A DNA stretch of 64,000 nt from Corallococcus soli. Lineage in GTDB: Bacteria; Myxococcota; Myxococcia; Myxococcales; Myxococcaceae. Of this stretch, positions 19,401-27,518 are shown piece by piece (within the stretch, counting starts at the first letter, position 1; each line of letters opens with the position of its first letter). A model generated the notes under the pieces. That model saw only the letters and a list, made by a program, of their open reading frames with translations, did no database searches and was not told the origin of the DNA. The stretch covers positions 434,001 to 498,000 of the forward strand of contig NZ_JAAIYO010000001.1 of assembly GCF_014930455.1 (NCBI RefSeq), in the 5' to 3' direction. Position numbers and translations under genes: made by a program.

Positions 19401-21298
19401 GGCGCACCCCCTCGCTCATCGCCATCGACGAGGCGCACTGCATCTCTCAGTGGGGCCACGACTTCCGGCCGGACTACCGGCTGCTGGGCTCGCGCCTGCC
19501 GCTGCTGCGTCCGGCCCCGGTGGTGGCGCTCACCGCCACGGCGACGCCGGACGTGCAGCGCGACATCGTCCAGCAACTGGGGCTGCGCGGCTCCACGGGC
19601 GGCGCCGCGCACACCTTCATCCATGGCTTCCGTCGCACCAACATCGCCATCGAGGTGCGGGAGCTGAACCCGGGGGCGCGCGGCGAGGCCATCCTGTCGC
19701 TCCTGCGCGACCCGTCCCACCGGCCCGCCATCGTCTACGCCTCCACGCGCAAGCACGCGGAGCAGTACGCGGACCTGCTCTCCTCGGACTTCCACACCGC
19801 GCCGTACCACGCGGGCCTTCCCCCCGCGGACCGCGACCGCATCCAGGCGGCCTTCCTCAAGGGGCACCTGGAGGTCATCGTCGCCACGACGGCGTTCGGC
19901 ATGGGCATCGACAAGGCGGACGTGCGCACCGTCATCCACGCGGCGCTGCCGGCCAGCCTGGAGGGCTACTACCAGGAGCTGGGGCGCGCGGGCCGCGACG
20001 GGAAGGACTCGCGCGCGGTGCTGCTCCATGCGTTCGTGGACCGGCGCACGCACGAGTTCTTCCACCGCCGCGACTACCCGGACCCCGCCGTGCTGGAGCG
20101 GCTGTACCAGGCCACGTCCAACGAGCTGGAGTCCAAGGGCTCCCTCCAGGCCCGCGTGCGCGGGGACCCGGAGGTGTTCGACAAGGCGCTCGAACAGCTG
20201 TGGATCCACGGCGGCGTGGAGATGACGCCGGACGAGGACGTGCGGCGCGGGCGCGCGGGCTGGGCGGTGCAGTACATCGCGCAGCGCGAGCGCAAGCAGC
20301 TCCACCTGGAGCAAATGGGGCGCTACGCGGAGGCGCACGGCTGCCGCATGCGGCACCTGGTCGCGCACTTCGGCGACCTGCAGGACTCCGGCGCGGCGTG
20401 CGGCCTGTGCGACGTGTGCGCCCCGGAGACGTGCGCGGTGGTGCGCTTCGAGGAGCCCTCGGCGGTGGAGGCCCACGCCCTGGGCCGCATCCTGGAGGCC
20501 CTGCATGCCCGCGACGGACAGGCCACCGGCCGGCTCCACCGGGAGCTGTTCGGCGACGCGCTCCACCGGCGCGACTTCGAGCGGCTCGTGGGCGGACTGG
20601 CGCGCTCCGGGCTGGTGCGCCTGGACTCGGACTCCTTCGACAAGGACGGACAGGTCATCCTGTTCCAGCGGCTGTCGCTGACGGACACGGGCCGCCGCGC
20701 GCGCGTCATCGCGCCCGGACAGGTGGTGCTCCCCCAGGCGCGCGAGGAGTCCCCCAAGAAGCGCCGGGGCCGGGCCTCCCCCGCGGCCTCGAAGCGGGCC
20801 CCTCGCAAGCGCGCGAGCACCGGGGCAGGGGCCACCTCCACCGGACGGGGCAAGCGCGCCGCCAGCACGGGCACGCGGCGCGGCGCCGAACCGTGGCAGG
20901 CCCCGCGCGTGGACCGGGAGGGCGCGGACTTCACCCAGGAGTCCTTCGCCCCGGACGCGCCCGCCCCGGGCCGGAGCTGGAAGGCGCGCACCACGCCGGA
21001 GTCCTCCACGGGCTCCCGGGCGGCGTCCTGGAACGCGTCGCGGCAGGCGCCCGAGCCCGGCTTCGCCGCGCCTGAGGCCGCGCCCGCCCTGGTGGAGTCC
21101 CTGAAGGCCTGGCGGCTCACGGAGGCGCGCAAGCGCAAGGTGCCCGCCTTCCGCATCCTCACCGACCGCGTGCTGGACGCCATCGCCAGCGCCCGGCCCT
21201 CCAGCGGCGCGGAGCTCCTGTCCATCCACGGCGTGGGGCCCGCCCTCACCGAACGCTACGGCGCGCAGATCCTCTCGCTCGTGTCCCGCCGTCGCTAG
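16421..21298 (+). CDS. topB-recQ: DNA topoisomerase III - RecQ helicase - HRDC fusion protein
   Basis: One 1,625-aa frame joins two enzymes. Residues about 27-670 are topoisomerase III: the Toprim motifs VAEKPAVARDIA and TDAGREGE, and the catalytic Tyr364 in LLSYPRTASRHL. An acidic insert lies near residue 510. A 190-aa Pro/Gly/Ala-rich linker follows (about 673-865). Residues about 866-1435 are RecQ: Walker A MPTGAGKS near 904-911, DEAH at 1003, the SF2 motif GRAGRDG and a Cys-rich zinc site (CGLCDVC). A Lys/Arg-rich linker leads to a C-terminal HRDC domain (about 1557-1620). The pair would unwind and decatenate recombination intermediates. ATG 16421 is chosen for GAGGTG 7 nt upstream; ATG 16406 is possible. 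No frameshift or stop interrupts the join. Confidence 0.9.
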   Translation: MGESPGWDSTVARDGGANGQAARGGRGSILAVVAEKPAVARDIARVLGATERGEGCLRGNGYIVTWALGHLVGLAQPHEIKPEWKRWHRSQLPMLPEDWPLVVSPQTKDQFEVVRRVMNAPEVSTVVCATDAGREGELIFRYIYDAAGCRKPVRRLWVSSLTERAILDGFQKLKDGRAYAPLADAAMGRSRADWLVGMNLSRLYTLASGTYGSMLSVGRVQTPTLAMVVERELAIRDFVPRDYLELVATFAPRGKGAAPGTRYQGTWFRSGPDGKPVIPPGFDSVREARRLDVDGVEAGRIIDRVRGGLAAVESLDAETKRMPPPLLYDLTELQRHANRLFGFSAQRTLEVAQALYEKHKLLSYPRTASRHLSQSVADTLPEVVRAIQAPYAEDLAPGTGERPLGKRYVDDAKVTDHHAIIPTPTPPSGVRLSPDEQRLYDLVCRRVLQAWHEDHVWKVTTVITAVTSKGDAGTVVDRFHSAGTQVERVGWKVLDLGGGQKAPRPRAEGKKGEDKDRDDEPDDEPQDLPPGLLRGQAQTVEDVEAVKKRTRPPPRFTDATLLTAMESAGRTLDEKELADAMRDTGLGTPATRASIIEVLLEREYLIRQGKRLEATDKGIHLIQVVHPDVKSPVMTGQWEAWLQRIERGQGELGSFLSGIEAYVREVVGQAPASLPPTPAQSGGVRPPASGEGGVRGGPHQDPARVSSEAGRFGGAASHGGGGGPAPANGRFEASRQHPAQAPAEGLFRAREALSATGEALARGAHEARSGAAWEGAGPHAVTWGSSAPRDTAAGSRDAMSPIAGASMDPRAALLRGQEPPPRIPSAEVRTAFVQASSEGFGRAKRQPQGVNMGSGRPERVHRAPTPPNQLRGLLKEAFGFSDFRPYQEEVCRAATSGEDLLLVMPTGAGKSLCYQLPGLARAGTTLVVSPLIALMEDQVLRLQSLGFAADRIHSGRDRAASRQVCAEYLEGRLDFLFIAPERLGVPGFGEFLARRTPSLIAIDEAHCISQWGHDFRPDYRLLGSRLPLLRPAPVVALTATATPDVQRDIVQQLGLRGSTGGAAHTFIHGFRRTNIAIEVRELNPGARGEAILSLLRDPSHRPAIVYASTRKHAEQYADLLSSDFHTAPYHAGLPPADRDRIQAAFLKGHLEVIVATTAFGMGIDKADVRTVIHAALPASLEGYYQELGRAGRDGKDSRAVLLHAFVDRRTHEFFHRRDYPDPAVLERLYQATSNELESKGSLQARVRGDPEVFDKALEQLWIHGGVEMTPDEDVRRGRAGWAVQYIAQRERKQLHLEQMGRYAEAHGCRMRHLVAHFGDLQDSGAACGLCDVCAPETCAVVRFEEPSAVEAHALGRILEALHARDGQATGRLHRELFGDALHRRDFERLVGGLARSGLVRLDSDSFDKDGQVILFQRLSLTDTGRRARVIAPGQVVLPQAREESPKKRRGRASPAASKRAPRKRASTGAGATSTGRGKRAASTGTRRGAEPWQAPRVDREGADFTQESFAPDAPAPGRSWKARTTPESSTGSRAASWNASRQAPEPGFAAPEAAPALVESLKAWRLTEARKRKVPAFRILTDRVLDAIASARPSSGAELLSIHGVGPALTERYGAQILSLVSRRR

Positions 21299-21583
21299 GG
21301 CGTCCGCCGCCGGACACCGGGAACCCCGGGCGGCATCCGGGGCACGCCTGGGGCCCTTCGCCGTACCGCGCAAGAGAATGTCAGGCCCGGCGTGGGCAGG
21401 ACAGGCATCCGCAAGGGCGTGGAGCCACCTGACAAGGGAAAGCCTTTTCCTGGGTCGCAGGCGCGGAGGGCGGCCGGCCGGGCATGAAGGTTGTTTCCCA
21501 AGCTTGTAGGCGTAGGGGCGGGTGCCACCTTCTCACCCAACACGCGCATGGGCGACGTGGGGGTTTCAAGGGGGCGCGCAACG

Positions 21584-22978
21584 ATGGAGCTGGGCTTCGA
21601 GACGATTGGGAACGCCACACTCATCTGTCACGACAACGGGCCGGTGCTGGTGACCGACCCCTGGACGGACGGCACGGCGTACTTCGGCAGCTGGACGCTG
21701 TCGCACGAGATTCCGGAAGAGCAGCGCCAGGCCATCCGCGACTGCGCCTACGTGTGGCTCTCCCACGGCCACCCCGACCACCTGAGCATGGAGTCGCTGG
21801 AGAAGCTGCGCGAGCGCACCCTGCTGGTGCCCAACCACGTGGGCCACCGCATGCGGGATGACCTGCGCGAGGCGGGCTTCCGCGTCCAGGTGCTGGCGGA
21901 CCGCGAGTGGACGCGGCTGTCCCCGCGCATCCGCGTGCTGTGCCTGCCGGACGTGAACCAGGACGCGGTGCTGCTGGTGGAGGTGGGCGGCCGGCTCATC
22001 GTCAACCTCAACGACTCCGGGGACCGCGGCCAGGGCCGCTTCGTGCGCCGGGTCATCAAGGAATACGACGAGACCTTCCTGCTGGCCCTGTCCGGCTACG
22101 GCGACGCGGACATGATGAACTTCTTCACCGAGGACGGGAAGCGCATCCTCCCGTACGCGGCGGCGAAGACGCCCGTGGGACAGACCATCGCGCGGCAGGC
22201 GGAGACGTACGGGGTGCGCTACTTCGTCCCCTTCAGCTCCATGCACAAGTACCAGCGCGCCGACAGCCTCTGGGCCGCCGAGTACACCACCACGCTGCCC
22301 GACTACGCCCGGGGCTTCAGCTCCAACACCTGCCAGATGCTCCCGGCCTTCCTGCGCCACGACTTCACCAACGACTCCTCCGTCTCCATCAACCCCAGGG
22401 AGCGCACCCTCACGCCGGTGGACCCCAGGGAGTACGGCGACGACTGGAGCGAGTGCCTGGAGCCGGACGAGGTGAAGCAGCTGGAGCAGTACTTCCGCGC
22501 CGTCGAACACCTGGGCACGGTGATGGACTTCCTGCGCTTCCGCGTGGGCGGCAGGGAGCACGTCATCGAATTCAACAAGCGCCGCTTCGAAAAGGGCATC
22601 ACCTTCGAAGCGCCCCGGGGCTCGCTGATGACCGCCGTGAAGTACCAGGTGTTCGACGACCTGCTCATCGGCAACTTCATGAAGACCACCATCCACGGCG
22701 GCTTCGGCAAGGGCAGCCTCTATCCGGACTTCAGCCCCTACGTGGCCAAGTACGCGGACAACGGCAAGGCCCGCACGGAGGCGGAGCTGCGCAACTACTT
22801 CCACGAGTACAAGAGCCGCGACATGGTGGGCTACTTGCGCCACCAACTGGATGCCCACTGCGTGCGGCCCCTCCAGACCCAGTCCGCGGAGCTGCTGCGC
22901 ACCCTGCTGCCCGCTGACTCCAGCGCCTTCCGCATGGCCAAGGAGACCTATTGGAAGGTGCGCCGCGCCATCCTCTAG
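21584..22978 (+). CDS. Metallo-beta-lactamase-fold hydrolase, UlaG/CMAH-like
   Basis: The 464-aa protein opens with a metallo-beta-lactamase fold: H61-G-H63-P-D65-H66 gives the metal ligands and LNDSGDRG supplies a later Asp region. The DPWTDGTAYFGSW segment before it and a roughly 200-aa C-terminal extension resemble the UlaG and CMP-N-acetylneuraminate hydroxylase-like branch. It is cytosolic, with no signal peptide. A substrate linked to sugar or surface polymer metabolism is plausible but not shown. ATG 21584 is chosen for AAGGGGG upstream; an in-frame ATG at 21548 is possible. The 285 bp before it hold GC-rich imperfect repeats but no gene. Confidence 0.75.
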   Translation: MELGFETIGNATLICHDNGPVLVTDPWTDGTAYFGSWTLSHEIPEEQRQAIRDCAYVWLSHGHPDHLSMESLEKLRERTLLVPNHVGHRMRDDLREAGFRVQVLADREWTRLSPRIRVLCLPDVNQDAVLLVEVGGRLIVNLNDSGDRGQGRFVRRVIKEYDETFLLALSGYGDADMMNFFTEDGKRILPYAAAKTPVGQTIARQAETYGVRYFVPFSSMHKYQRADSLWAAEYTTTLPDYARGFSSNTCQMLPAFLRHDFTNDSSVSINPRERTLTPVDPREYGDDWSECLEPDEVKQLEQYFRAVEHLGTVMDFLRFRVGGREHVIEFNKRRFEKGITFEAPRGSLMTAVKYQVFDDLLIGNFMKTTIHGGFGKGSLYPDFSPYVAKYADNGKARTEAELRNYFHEYKSRDMVGYLRHQLDAHCVRPLQTQSAELLRTLLPADSSAFRMAKETYWKVRRAIL

Positions 22979-23300
22979 GTGCTCAAAGAGAAGCAAGAAG
23001 GCTGACCGGAAGCAGGACACCCCCCTGTCGTCTTCCCGGACGCAGTGAGCAGGGGATGGAAAGCCCAGTGCTTCAGGGCACTTGGTCAAGGGAACGTCAC
23101 GAAGGGTGACAACGGAGACGCGGGGGCGTGGAGTGAAGTCACTCCAGCTATCCCGCGTTTTCGGATTTTCTCCCCCTGAGAGGGTTTGTCAGGAACTTGG
23201 CCCGACAGTTGCTCAATGGGCCGGCACGCAGCTGCCGCGGCTGGCGGAGATGCCAGGCGGTGGCGGCGCAATCCCCCGTAGGACAGAGGAAGAGTTCCCA
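22979..23300. other. Intergenic region upstream of the protease gene
   Basis: About 320 bp with a locally lower GC content near 23150-23190. It presumably carries the terminator of the upstream gene and the promoter of the secreted protease, but I cannot assign boxes with confidence. Confidence 0.3.
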
Positions 23301-24116
23301 ATGCTCAAGTTCCGCTCTGTTGCGATGCTGGCCGGTGTTTCGCTGCTCGGTGCCGCCTGTGGTGGTCCCGAGTCCCAGCAGGAAGCCGAAGTGACGCCGT
23401 CGTGGGAGGAGTTCAGGGCGAGCGCCGTGCGTGAGCCGTGGGAGGGCGGGAAGATCATCGTCAACGGCGACGAGGCGCTGGAGTCCGAGGAGGAGCTGGC
23501 GGCCTACTTCCACAACGTCGTGGAGGCCAAGCTGGGCCAGTCGCAGGACGGTCTCGCCGTGTACTACATCGGCGGCGACATCAAGTGGAACGCCACGCAG
23601 AAGATGAACCTGACGTACTGCATCAGCAACAACTTCGGCGCCAACAAGACGAAGATGGTCAACGCGATGGCGAGCGCGACGGCGGCCTGGGAGGCCACGG
23701 CGAACGTCAACTTCACGTACCTGTCCCAGTACGACGCGTCCTGCACCGCGAGCCAGGCGGGCGTGCTGTTCGACGTGCGCCCGGTGAGCGGCCAGTCCTA
23801 CGTGGCGCGCGCGTTCTTCCCGAACTCCAGCCGCTCCGGCCGCAACGTGCTCGTGAACAGCAGCGCGTTCACCAGCACGGGCGCGTGGTCCCTGACGGGC
23901 GTCATCCGCCACGAGCTGGGCCACACGCTGGGCTTCCGCCACGAGCACACCCGCTCCACCGCGTCCGGCTGCTACGAGGACTCCCAGTGGCGCGCGCTGA
24001 CCTCCACCTACGACCGCGCCTCGGTCATGCACTACCCCCAGTGCAACGGCACCCAGACGGGCGACCTCGTGCTGACCACCCTGGACAAGCAGGGCGCCCG
24101 CGCGCTGTACCCGTGA
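23301..24116 (+). CDS. Secreted lipoprotein metalloprotease, astacin-like/M57 metzincin
   Basis: The 271-aa product starts with a lipoprotein signal (lipobox LGAAC). The extended zinc motif HELGHTLGFRH begins at H204 and the Met-turn SVMHYP has M243, both diagnostic of metzincins. The acidic N-terminal region before about residue 85 may act as a propeptide. Cys residues in the mature part (CISNN, DASC, SGCYED, QCNG) could form disulfides. It should be exported and cleave extracellular or surface proteins, in line with a predatory lifestyle. ATG 23301 follows AGAGGAAGAG. Overall closest in character to the myxobacterial M57/HEIGH-type peptidases. Confidence 0.85.
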   Translation: MLKFRSVAMLAGVSLLGAACGGPESQQEAEVTPSWEEFRASAVREPWEGGKIIVNGDEALESEEELAAYFHNVVEAKLGQSQDGLAVYYIGGDIKWNATQKMNLTYCISNNFGANKTKMVNAMASATAAWEATANVNFTYLSQYDASCTASQAGVLFDVRPVSGQSYVARAFFPNSSRSGRNVLVNSSAFTSTGAWSLTGVIRHELGHTLGFRHEHTRSTASGCYEDSQWRALTSTYDRASVMHYPQCNGTQTGDLVLTTLDKQGARALYP

Positions 24117-24158
24117 GCGACGTGACGTGCTGAACTCGCGCGGGTGATGCCGCGCGCA

Positions 24159-24196
24159 CGGGACCGGTGGGAGCCTCTTCGCTCTCGTCGGTCCCG
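24159..24196. terminator. Stem-loop between convergent genes
   Basis: CGGGACCG and CGGTCCCG form an 8-bp stem around a 22-nt spacer that includes a TCTTCGCTCTC stretch, between the protease stop and the opposite gene's 3' end. Confidence 0.5.
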
Positions 24197-24220
24197 CGTT
24201 CATTTCCGGCCGGGCCCGCT

Positions 24221-24652
24221 TCAGCCGTGGAGGGTCGGGCTGTCCACGTCCAGTTCGCGCTCGAAGAAGACGAGCAGCTTGCCGCTGCCGCGCTCGATGA
24301 TCTCCAGGCACTCCAGCGCGCCGCTGTCCGAGTCCACCTCCGCGCTGATGCGCTCCGGTTCGAGGACGCGGTGGGTGATGGCGTCGTCGTCGTGGCCCAC
24401 GATGATCTGCACCGCGCCGGTGTCGCTGCCCTTCAGCTCCAGGGAGATCTCCACCAGCGGCAGGCTCCGGGCGATGTCCTGGTCACCGGTCTGCTCGCTG
24501 AGGGACTCCAGGGTGACGCGTTGGGTGCGGGTGCTGGGCTGGGCGCGGACGATGGACTCCACGCGCACGCGCTCGTTGCGCACCCGCCGGCTGATGTCGG
24601 CGAGGTAGCTCGCCCACTGGTCCCTGGGAATTTCCTTGCTGGTGTGTGCCAT
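24221..24652 (-). CDS. DUF5335-like protein
   Basis: This 143-aa soluble protein matches the DUF5335 pattern as I remember it: REIPRDQW-like opening, a GDQDIARSLPLVEIS core, then a strand-rich C-half with VGHDDDAITHRV and an acidic EVDSDSGALECLEI segment. The function of the family is unknown. The start at 24652 has a strong GGAGGCGG Shine-Dalgarno. It lies 145 bp downstream of the AAA+ gene on the same strand, so read-through from that gene is possible. Confidence 0.7.
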   Translation of the reverse strand: MAHTSKEIPRDQWASYLADISRRVRNERVRVESIVRAQPSTRTQRVTLESLSEQTGDQDIARSLPLVEISLELKGSDTGAVQIIVGHDDDAITHRVLEPERISAEVDSDSGALECLEIIERGSGKLLVFFERELDVDSPTLHG

Positions 24653-24797
24653 GAAGCCGCCTCCGCGCGCTGTCGTGTGCCTCAACCGTAAGGCCTGTGA
24701 CGCGCGGATGAAGGACGGGCCCGACTGACCGTCGCGTCGGGGGCCCCCCGGACCGGGCCCCGCCGTGTCGGCTGCCCCCGACGGAGGGGAGGGGCGC

Positions 24798-25946
24798 TCA
24801 GTCGCGCAGGGCGTGCACGGCGTCGTCCTTGAGCACCAGGCGCACGGTGGCGGCGCGGCCGTGCCCGAAGTGCTCGTAGGCGGCCGCCTCCAGCACGGGG
24901 GCCAGCGCGGTGCGCAGGCCGCGCGCGCCCGTCTCGCGCTTGATGGCGCGGGCGACAATCCAATCGCGCACCTCCGGCGTCACGGTGAGCTGGAGGCCCT
25001 CGTGCTCGAACTCGCGCTCCCAGGTGCGCAGCACGTTGTTCTGGAGGATGTCGCCCAGGGTGGCCGCGTCCAGCGGGGCGAAGGACACCAGCCGGTTGAA
25101 GCGACCGATGAGCTCCGGGATGAAGCCGTAGCGGGAGAACGCGGTGGTGTTCTCCAGGTGCTCCTCGGTGATGCGCGTGGCGATGGACTCCGCGTCGCGG
25201 GTGCCGCCCTTGCCGGGGTCCCGCCCGAAGCCCACGCGCTCCACATGGGTCATGTTCAGGGCGGTGCCCTGGAAACCGCTGAACGCGCCGCAGGCGATGA
25301 AGGTGAGGCAGGACAGGTCCAGCGTCTCCGCGCGGATGCGGCTGGTGAAGCCGAAGTCCGGGGGGAAGGTGGAACTGGACGCGGAGAGCAGGTGCAGCAG
25401 GCTGCGCTGGACGCCGAAGCCGCTGACGTCCTTGGTGGTCTGTTGACCGGAGAAGCGGCTGTCGGAGCGGCTGGTGGCCAGCTTGTCGAACTCGTCCATG
25501 CAGATGACGCCGCAGGCGGCCCACTCCGCGTCGCGGTCCGCGGCCTCGTAGAGGCGGGACAGCAGGCTGCTCACGTCATCGCCGATGTAGCCCGTTTCGG
25601 AGAACTGGGTGGCGTCCGCGAGCACGGTGGGCACGCCGAGGATTTCGCGGAACATCAGCTCCACGAGGAACGTCTTGCCGGAGCCGGTGGGGCCCAGGAA
25701 GAGGGCGTTCTCGCGGGTGCCGGGCTCCGGCTCCAGGCCCTCCAGGTACAGGCGGCGGATGCGGCGCAGGTGGCGGTAGGCGATGACGGCGGCGGCGCGG
25801 CGGGCCTCGGGCTGGCCCCGGTAGCCCAGGTCCCCCAGGCGCGCGTCGATGTCCTGGGGCGACAGCACCTCCAGGGCGGCCACGCGCTCCTGGACGGGCG
25901 GGCCTTCGGGGAAGGGGGTGGGTTCGGCGCCGGGGCGGGGGGGCAT
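24798..25946 (-). CDS. ClpX-like AAA+ ATPase without zinc-binding domain
   Basis: The 382-aa protein has Walker A GPTGSGKT at 85-92, a ClpX-type pore loop GYIGDD at 119-124, Walker B CMDEFDKL near 149-156 and a sensor-2 segment ETGARGLR near the C-terminus. This order and spacing match ClpX/HslU, but the N-terminal four-Cys zinc domain of ClpX is missing and I did not find an obvious IGF-type ClpP-binding loop. It may therefore be a ClpP-independent unfoldase or a specialised paralogue. ATG 25946 is chosen for GGAG upstream and because the 24 residues before it are unlike protein. Confidence 0.85.
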   Translation of the reverse strand: MPPRPGAEPTPFPEGPPVQERVAALEVLSPQDIDARLGDLGYRGQPEARRAAAVIAYRHLRRIRRLYLEGLEPEPGTRENALFLGPTGSGKTFLVELMFREILGVPTVLADATQFSETGYIGDDVSSLLSRLYEAADRDAEWAACGVICMDEFDKLATSRSDSRFSGQQTTKDVSGFGVQRSLLHLLSASSSTFPPDFGFTSRIRAETLDLSCLTFIACGAFSGFQGTALNMTHVERVGFGRDPGKGGTRDAESIATRITEEHLENTTAFSRYGFIPELIGRFNRLVSFAPLDAATLGDILQNNVLRTWEREFEHEGLQLTVTPEVRDWIVARAIKRETGARGLRTALAPVLEAAAYEHFGHGRAATVRLVLKDDAVHALRD

Positions 25947-26052
25947 CTTCGGTGGACTCCAGGACAGGGCGGCGTGCGACGGACGCCCCATCATCCCGGG
26001 AGGGCCCGGGGGCCACAAGCCACCCGGGCAGGGCGCGATGCGCGTCCCGCCG

Positions 26053-26508
26053 CTACCGGATGTCGAGGATGCGGCCCTGGCCGTCGATGAGGTAGGTCGC
26101 GCCCGCGTCCATCACGACGATGTCGGGATGCAGACCGCAGCGATCCAGGTTGGCTGCGAAGCTGACGAGGTACAGGTCGTCGCTGACCTTGTTGATGCGG
26201 ACGTCCATGACGTCGCGGCGGTTGAAGCAGCGCACGAGCGGTTCGTAGTCGCCGGAGGATTTCACTCCGGGGGGCATGAAGTCAGCGAGCGCGACCTGGA
26301 GCGCCGCCAGGGTGGGACCATCCAGGGTGGTGGTGGCAACGAATGTCTTGGGGTCGGGGTCCCGGATGCGCTCCCCGACCTCCTTGGGAATTCGCTCTGG
26401 ACGCTCGTACTTGTAATAACCAAAGTAGCTGCACCCCTGCACCAGTCCGCAGAACGCAATCCCGACGAGGGCCGCAGCCAGTCTCCGCATGCGCCTGAGT
26501 TCGGTCAT
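26053..26508 (-). CDS. Small lipoprotein paired with a JAB-like lipoprotein
   Basis: The 151-aa product has a lipoprotein signal (lipobox LVQGC). The mature part has Tyr-rich beginning (YFGYYKYE), a Cys pair (RCFN, DRCG) and strand-rich C-half (LYLVSFAAN, ATYLIDGQGR). I recognise no family. Its ATG at 26508 overlaps the stop of the upstream gene by four bases, so the two lipoproteins are co-translated. An in-frame ATG at 26490 is an alternative start. They may interact in the envelope. Confidence 0.7.
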   Translation of the reverse strand: MTELRRMRRLAAALVGIAFCGLVQGCSYFGYYKYERPERIPKEVGERIRDPDPKTFVATTTLDGPTLAALQVALADFMPPGVKSSGDYEPLVRCFNRRDVMDVRINKVSDDLYLVSFAANLDRCGLHPDIVVMDAGATYLIDGQGRILDIR

Positions 26509-27170
26509 GGCGTCCAGTCCTGTCCTGCATGGAGTTCGATGTTGCCCTCGTCGTCGAGAACCGCGCCGATGGGGACCCAGGCTCCTTCGCGGAGCGCACT
26601 CACGACGCGTGCGGCATAGTTGTATTGGTAGGCGCGGCACTGGCCCGCCTTCTCCCGGTAGAAGAGCAGCAGCTCCCGGTCGAGCACCTTGCCGGTTCGT
26701 GAATCAGCGATCCGGGTGGGAAACCACCGGCGCTTTTCGCCCAGGTCCTTCTGGGAGAAGCGCCGATTGTGGGGATGGCTGTGACCCCTCCCCAGGATGA
26801 TGGCGTCCAGGTGCTGGGGATCATCCAGGTCGGTGGGAACCAGGCATGACTTTGTCTGACCCTTGTAGCTGCCCTGAATGTCAGACAGGTGGCTGAGGTA
26901 GAACGCGTCCTCCGCGCTCGAGAAGTAGATCAACGCGCAGTACTCAATCCCGTACTCACCTGACGACGCACCCGGTTGCCGGGTGATGAGTTCACAGGCG
27001 TTCCCAGCGAGCTCCGCCGTGGATTTGAAGGGGCCCGCAAGAGGTCCGGTCACCTGGATGCGTCCATCCGGCAGCACACGCACCCGGACATCGGGGTTCG
27101 GCGTGGAGCAGCCCACCATCACGGCGAGCAATCCCAACCACACCAGGCGGCAGCTTCGCTGAATCCCCAT
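26505..27170 (-). CDS. Lipoprotein with JAB/MPN-like HSHP motif
   Basis: The 221-aa product carries a lipoprotein signal (MVGC). In the middle, ILGRGHSHP is followed by FSQKDL: this recalls the JAMM metallopeptidase pattern HxHP...SxxD, though the spacing between the second His and the Ser is one residue shorter than usual. Many bacterial JAB-like domains act as isopeptidases or process polymorphic toxins. Two Cys residues (ACEL, EYCAL) could pair. The gene overlaps the next lipoprotein gene by four bases. Assignment as an active metallopeptidase is tentative. Confidence 0.65.
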   Translation of the reverse strand: MGIQRSCRLVWLGLLAVMVGCSTPNPDVRVRVLPDGRIQVTGPLAGPFKSTAELAGNACELITRQPGASSGEYGIEYCALIYFSSAEDAFYLSHLSDIQGSYKGQTKSCLVPTDLDDPQHLDAIILGRGHSHPHNRRFSQKDLGEKRRWFPTRIADSRTGKVLDRELLLFYREKAGQCRAYQYNYAARVVSALREGAWVPIGAVLDDEGNIELHAGQDWTP

Positions 27171-27518
27171 GGTCGATGTCTTGGCTGGAAAGCTCGCTCC
27201 CGGGGATTGTTCACTATCATGTCAATTCATGCAATTCAAGGAAGTGTAATTAAAGCCGACAGACTTGAAATAGGGTAGAGAAGGACCCGCCACGGGGCAA
27301 GCAGGCATTCACCGGGTGCGGACACTACCTCCAGGGTCGTGCGCTGCCAACAGGATGTAGCGGATGCACTCCCGCTGCCGCTCCGCCTGGAGGGCCCGCT
27401 GCCCTCCGTCCGCCGGTCCGCACTCGCGGGCTCCCAGAGGTCGGCCCGTGAACACCGGTGCCCCGGGCCGCCAAGGGATGCTCCCCGGACCCGCGCGTGC
27501 GCATTAACAGGGGCACCC
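27171..27518. promoter_or_regulatory. AT-rich divergent promoter region
   Basis: This 348-bp gap separates a divergent lipoprotein operon and treZ. Its segment at about 27210-27275 is clearly AT-richer than the rest of the window and includes TTGACA on the minus strand and TTGAAATAGGGTAGAGA on the plus strand. It probably holds both promoters, but I cannot fix -35/-10 pairs. Confidence 0.4.
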
